A model generated the notes under the pieces. That model was given only the letters and a program-made list of their open reading frames with translations. It was not told the origin of the DNA and ran no database searches. Made by a program: the position numbers and the translations under genes. This document shows, in pieces, positions 13,983-17,068 of a stretch of 17,068 nucleotides of DNA; the stretch's first letter is position 1, and every line of letters begins with the position of its first letter. This DNA comes from XYD2-FULL-39-9 sp964363685 (GTDB lineage Bacteria; Patescibacteriota; Patescibacteriia; Magasanikbacterales; GWA2-37-8). Location: contig CAYIJG010000013.1 in the NCBI GenBank assembly GCA_964363685.1, forward strand, positions 1-17,068. Reading direction: 5' to 3'.

Positions 13983-14010
13983 AAAAAAGCCGCTTTTAGA
14001 CGGCTTTATT
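13983..14010 (-). terminator. Terminator after secY, possibly bidirectional
   Basis: AAAGCCG (13986-13992) pairs with CGGCTTT (14001-14007) over an 8-base loop. On the minus strand the stem is followed by TTTTT, ending the ribosomal protein-secY unit 25 bases after the secY stop. The plus strand also has a T-rich tail. Confidence 0.82.
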
Positions 14011-14032
14011 TTTATAATTAGAAATTTTTCAC

Positions 14033-15307
14033 CTACACATTATCATAAGCATGCATGGTTAGCTGAGCGCTGATTTGTTTTGAAATTTCAATCGCTACCG
14101 ATACTACGATTAGTAAACTAGTGCCGCCCAATGCCAAATTCTGTGTACCCATAAAATATTGAGCAAGTAACGGCAAGATAGCAATCACACCAAGAAATAA
14201 AGCGCCAGTAAGATTGATTCTATTCATAGTCTGACCCAAGTATTTCTCTGTTTCTGTACCAGGGCGAATACCAGGAACAAAGCCGCCTTGTTTTTGTAAA
14301 TTCTCTGCCATCTTTTGCGGATGAAAAATAATAGCCGTATAGAAGTACGTAAAGCCAAAAACTAACAAGAAGTAGACAATGCCGTAGAATAATTGATTCT
14401 GAAATAATCTAATAACTGCGGCAGCGCCGGTGGCCAACCAAGCAGTTTGAGCTTGAACAAAAAATTGAGCAATAAGAGATGGAAACAAAACCAAAGAAAT
14501 CGCAAAGATAATCGGAATCACGCCAGACATATTGACACGAAGCGGCAAATGAGAACTATTCCCACCATACATATTATTACCACGCACTTGCTTGGCATAA
14601 CTGACAGGGATATTGCGTTGACCTTCGTTGATAAACACCACCCCAACTACAGTCAAAACTGCAATCGCCAAAAATAGAATAAGGGTATAGAAATCAGCGG
14701 AATTGTAATTGATAGAAAAATTACGAATCGCGCCTGGAAAACCAGAGACAATACCGGCAAAAATAAGAAATGAAACTCCGTTTCCCACTTTCTTCTCAGA
14801 AATAAGTTCGCCAATCCACATCAAAAACATAGTACCAGCAGTAATGGTCATCATGATTGTCACTAAACGGAACAAATTTAAGTCGGTAATAATCGGTAAA
14901 GAAGATCGGTTAAGAAGTTTGATCATGGCATAAGATTGCAAAAAAGCCAACGGCACAGTGAGTAGTCGAGTATACATGTTTATTTTTTGCTGACCGGCTT
15001 CCCCTTCTTTGGAAAGTTCTTCCAATTTTGGTGAAATCATGGTAAGTAATTGAAAAATAATTGAAGAAGTAATATAAGGACCAACGCCTAACATGACAAC
15101 TGAAAAATTACTCATCGTGCCACCGGAGAAAACGTCAAGTAAACCAAAAATTTGATTGCCTGCTAAAAATTGGCGTAAATTATCAATATTTACTCCTGGT
15201 ACTGGAATATGCGCCACTAATCTAAAAACAACTAGCATGCCAATCACAAACAAGATCTTATTTCTAATATCTTTGATTTTCCAAATTTGCTGTATTTTTT
15301 CCCACAT
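14033..15307 (-). CDS. secY: Protein translocase subunit SecY
   Basis: SecY is the channel-forming subunit of SecYEG in the inner membrane, exporting unfolded proteins and inserting membrane proteins. The 424-residue chain has ten hydrophobic segments beginning with TM1 (RNKILFVIGMLVVFRLVAHI), which ends in the family string HIPVPGVN; the plug-region LLDVFSGGTMSNFSV (56-70) follows. GQRNIPVSYAKQ at 229-240 is the conserved cytosolic loop near TM6, followed by LPLRVNMSGVIPIIFA. Length and layout are standard. It follows rplO after 89 bases that contain an inverted repeat, and is closed by a terminator. Confidence 0.97.
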   Translation of the reverse strand: MWEKIQQIWKIKDIRNKILFVIGMLVVFRLVAHIPVPGVNIDNLRQFLAGNQIFGLLDVFSGGTMSNFSVVMLGVGPYITSSIIFQLLTMISPKLEELSKEGEAGQQKINMYTRLLTVPLAFLQSYAMIKLLNRSSLPIITDLNLFRLVTIMMTITAGTMFLMWIGELISEKKVGNGVSFLIFAGIVSGFPGAIRNFSINYNSADFYTLILFLAIAVLTVVGVVFINEGQRNIPVSYAKQVRGNNMYGGNSSHLPLRVNMSGVIPIIFAISLVLFPSLIAQFFVQAQTAWLATGAAAVIRLFQNQLFYGIVYFLLVFGFTYFYTAIIFHPQKMAENLQKQGGFVPGIRPGTETEKYLGQTMNRINLTGALFLGVIAILPLLAQYFMGTQNLALGGTSLLIVVSVAIEISKQISAQLTMHAYDNV

Positions 15308-15336
15308 ATAACACAGATTTAAACTGATTGTGATGG

Positions 15337-15390
15337 ATTACGCGGATTATCTAAAAGAATCTGTTTGAATCCTGTTTTAATCTGCGTAAT
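15337..15390. repeat. Imperfect inverted repeat in the rplO-secY gap
   Basis: ATTACGCGGATT (15337-15348) pairs with AATCTGCGTAAT (15379-15390) with one mismatch; the loop between and the flank carry further CAGATT/AATCTG strings. No T-run adjoins the stem, so it is not a classical terminator. The wording resembles dispersed GATTACGCGGATT-type intergenic repeats, but only one copy is present here. Confidence 0.5.
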
Positions 15391-15396
15391 TTAGTT

Positions 15397-15837
15397 TTAT
15401 TTTATTTCACCACCAACAGCTTTGATTTTTTCAGCAGCAGCTTTGGTAAATGTTAGGCCTTCTATAACTAATTTTTTAGTAATTTCGCCAGTAGACAAAA
15501 CCTTAGCAGTTTTGACTTGTGTATTAATCAAATCTTTTTCTTTCAAAGAAGCAATACTTACAACTTCACCTTCGGCAAATTTATTTTCTAAATCAGACAA
15601 ATAAACTTCAGCTGGCTTGTTGCGAAAACTGTTGAAACCACGAAGCTTTGGGGTTGATTGTAACTGAAACTTAAAACCACGGCGCACAGTGCCATGACTA
15701 CCACCAGATCTGGCAGTTTGTCCTTTTCCACCACGACCGGCGGTCGTACCACGTCCGGAAGCGCTACCTCTACCAAGTAATTTTCTATAAGATTTTGCTC
15801 CTTTAGCAGGTCCAATTGTATGAATATGTAAAGACAT
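15397..15837 (-). CDS. rplO: 50S ribosomal protein L15
   Basis: L15 is a late-assembly protein of the large subunit binding 23S rRNA. The basic, glycine-rich N-terminal extension is typical (LLGRGSASGRGTTAGRGGKGQ, then RSGG), followed by FQLQSTPKLRGFNS and a globular C-terminal domain ending KAAAEKIKAVGGEIK. The 146-residue length is normal. It follows rpsE after 11 bases with no room for rpmD (L30), which in most bacteria lies between them. No Shine-Dalgarno. Confidence 0.96.
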   Translation of the reverse strand: MSLHIHTIGPAKGAKSYRKLLGRGSASGRGTTAGRGGKGQTARSGGSHGTVRRGFKFQLQSTPKLRGFNSFRNKPAEVYLSDLENKFAEGEVVSIASLKEKDLINTQVKTAKVLSTGEITKKLVIEGLTFTKAAAEKIKAVGGEIK

Positions 15838-15848
15838 AATTTCAGGTT

Positions 15849-16340
15849 TTAAATTTCTTTAGGTGTGCTTTTTTTAAACATCTGCAAAGCAATAAAGGTG
15901 GCTTTAACAATCGTAACTTTATTTTTTGTCTTGCCTAAAATCTTAGAAGATACATTTGGAATGCCGGCAAGTTCAAGCATCGCGCGAGTGGCGCCACCAG
16001 CGATAATTCCGGAACCTTTTGGAGCTGGTTTGAGAAATACAGTTGCGGCTTTGAATTTGCAAACAACAGCATGAGGAATAGTTTCGTTAACAATCGGCAC
16101 CACAATCATATTTTTCTTAGCTTGGTGCATAGCTTTGTCTACGCCCAACTGCACATCCTTTCCTTTAGCTAAACCAAAACCAACTTTACCGTGGCGATCA
16201 CCCAAAATAACACCAGCGCGAAAACTCATATGTTTACCGCCTTTAGTAACACGAGTTACTCTAGCCAAATCTAAAATATACTGATCAAATTCAGGTTTTT
16301 CTTTCTGCCTATCACCTTTTCTACCCATTGGTTTGCTCAT
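15849..16340 (-). CDS. rpsE: 30S ribosomal protein S5
   Basis: S5 acts in translational fidelity and forms part of the mRNA entry channel helicase. The dsRBD-like N domain has RVTRVTKGGKHMSFRAGVIL with the usual VxKGGK-FRA core (about 27-47), DRHGKVGFGLAKGKDV follows, and the C domain has APKGSGIIAGGATRAMLELAG (about 105-125) and the NKVTIVKATFIAL strand-helix. The 163-residue length is standard. It is preceded by rplR at 24 bases. Confidence 0.97.
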   Translation of the reverse strand: MSKPMGRKGDRQKEKPEFDQYILDLARVTRVTKGGKHMSFRAGVILGDRHGKVGFGLAKGKDVQLGVDKAMHQAKKNMIVVPIVNETIPHAVVCKFKAATVFLKPAPKGSGIIAGGATRAMLELAGIPNVSSKILGKTKNKVTIVKATFIALQMFKKSTPKEI

Positions 16341-16364
16341 ACTATTTTTAACTTATTTATCTTG

Positions 16365-16739
16365 TTAGAAAATTAATCCGCCTTCTCTGGCGCCATCGGC
16401 CAGTGCTTGTACACGGCCATGGTATTTATAACCACCTCTATCAAATCTAGCTTTGCTTATACCTTTAACTTTTGCTTTCTCTGCTAAAATTTTTCCTAAA
16501 TTAAAGCTAATTGCTGCTTTTCCAGATCGATCTTTACCAACTTTTTCCTTAACTTCTTTAGAGTCGGCATAGCACAATGTCTTGCCAGCTGTATCATCAA
16601 TAAGCTGAACAGTCATGCCTCGATTACTACGGAAAACAGAAAGACGTGGTTCGGTCGCAATACCACTAATAACTTTACGCACTCTGAGATGGCGAATTTC
16701 GCGTAGTTTGCTTTTGTTTTTAATAAATAATCGTTTCAT
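16365..16739 (-). CDS. rplR: 50S ribosomal protein L18
   Basis: L18 binds 5S rRNA in the central protuberance. The basic N-terminal tail (KRLFIKNKSKLREIRHLRVRK in two stretches) is followed by the family strings PRLSVFRSNRGMTVQLIDD, FNLGKILAEKA and the C-terminal FDRGGYKYHGRVQALADGAREGGL. The 124-residue length is normal. It sits in standard spc order after rplF (26 bases). Confidence 0.97.
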   Translation of the reverse strand: MKRLFIKNKSKLREIRHLRVRKVISGIATEPRLSVFRSNRGMTVQLIDDTAGKTLCYADSKEVKEKVGKDRSGKAAISFNLGKILAEKAKVKGISKARFDRGGYKYHGRVQALADGAREGGLIF

Positions 16740-16765
16740 ACTAGTCTAGTGTTTAATTAATCTAC

Positions 16766-17068
16766 TTAAGCGCCTTTAGCAGCTGTCTTACCAGCCTTGC
16801 GACGGATAGTTTCAGTTGTATACTTAATCCCTTTACCTTTATATGGTTCTGGCTTCTTAATCTTTCTAATCTGAGCTGACATCTCGCCAACTAATTGTTT
16901 ATCAGATCCTTCAATCGTAATCATGTTTTTATCTACGGCAAACTTTATTCCGGGCAACGGTTTAATTTCTACTGGATGAGAAAATCCAACTTCAAGCGCT
17001 AGGTTAGCGCCTTTCATAGCTACCTTATAACCAACGCCGTTAATTTCAAGTTGTTTTTTGAAACCTTT
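16766..17068 (-). CDS. rplF: 50S ribosomal protein L6, C-terminal part (5' end outside window)
   Basis: The frame remains open to the end of the window (upstream residues read KGFKKQLEINGVGYKVA), so the N-terminal half is outside; the Met at 17017 is internal. The visible part is the second L6 repeat with GVGYKVAMKG, LEVGFSHPVEIKPLPG, the DKQLVGEMSAQIRKIKKPEP string and the signature PYKGKGIKYTTE, followed by a basic tail. L6 binds 23S rRNA near the factor-binding site. It heads the visible spc segment. Confidence 0.96.
   Translation of the reverse strand, partial: KGFKKQLEINGVGYKVAMKGANLALEVGFSHPVEIKPLPGIKFAVDKNMITIEGSDKQLVGEMSAQIRKIKKPEPYKGKGIKYTTETIRRKAGKTAAKGA

Noticed and set aside
1..17068. 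CRISPR arrays, insertion sequences, integrases or prophage genes
   Set aside because: No regularly spaced direct repeats, transposase or integrase motifs were seen on either strand.

Overview
This window looks like a piece of a small-genome Candidate Phyla Radiation (Patescibacteria) chromosome. The pointers are indirect: the spc ribosomal operon runs S5 to L15 with no L30 gene between them, L30 being a protein reported missing across that radiation; several housekeeping proteins are trimmed (RecO without its zinc site, RelA/SpoT ending just after TGS); almost no gene has a Shine-Dalgarno sequence; and two large orphan proteins sit among core genes. TGA is used as a stop (map, the 422-residue orphan), so the code is the standard bacterial one. 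No rRNA is present, so the lineage cannot be fixed further.

Layout. Bases 1-2229 (+) hold the end of gyrA, a clear terminator and a bifunctional-type relA/spoT gene. Bases 2235-2303 hold an inverted pair of REP-like palindromes between convergent relA and parB. Everything after that is on the minus strand. Read in the direction of transcription (from high to low coordinates): rplF (partial)-rplR-rpsE-rplO-secY, terminator; an orphan gene with its own candidate promoter and terminator; adk-map-ruvX, a helical-repeat/kinase-like orphan, a PRC/MgtE_N/CBS protein, an Nramp-family transporter, recO and asnS in a tightly packed run; then a small-RNA-like region with tRNA-Leu(CAA); then parA-parB.

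The most unusual stretch is 3948-4890, about 0.9 kb that is mostly non-coding. On the minus strand it has a perfect consensus promoter (TTGACA-17-TATAAT) feeding three hairpins of identical 9-5-9 geometry, then tRNA-Leu, then a second near-consensus promoter feeding a roughly 115-nt unit with a long hairpin and T-run. After these comes a GC-rich island with a small proline-rich ORF that has the only strong Shine-Dalgarno in the window, preceded by mutually exclusive hairpins, and closed by a 14-bp terminator stem. ParA has its own extended -10 promoter just beyond.

Functionally the window combines translation and secretion (L6, L18, S5, L15, SecY, AsnRS, tRNA-Leu, MetAP), nucleotide and stress metabolism (Adk, Rel), DNA maintenance (GyrA, RecO, RuvX, ParA, ParB) and a probable metal-transport pair in which an Nramp-fold pore with altered metal-site residues is coupled to a soluble MgtE-like sensor. 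Two proteins (9288-10679 and 12633-13901) have no function I can name with confidence.
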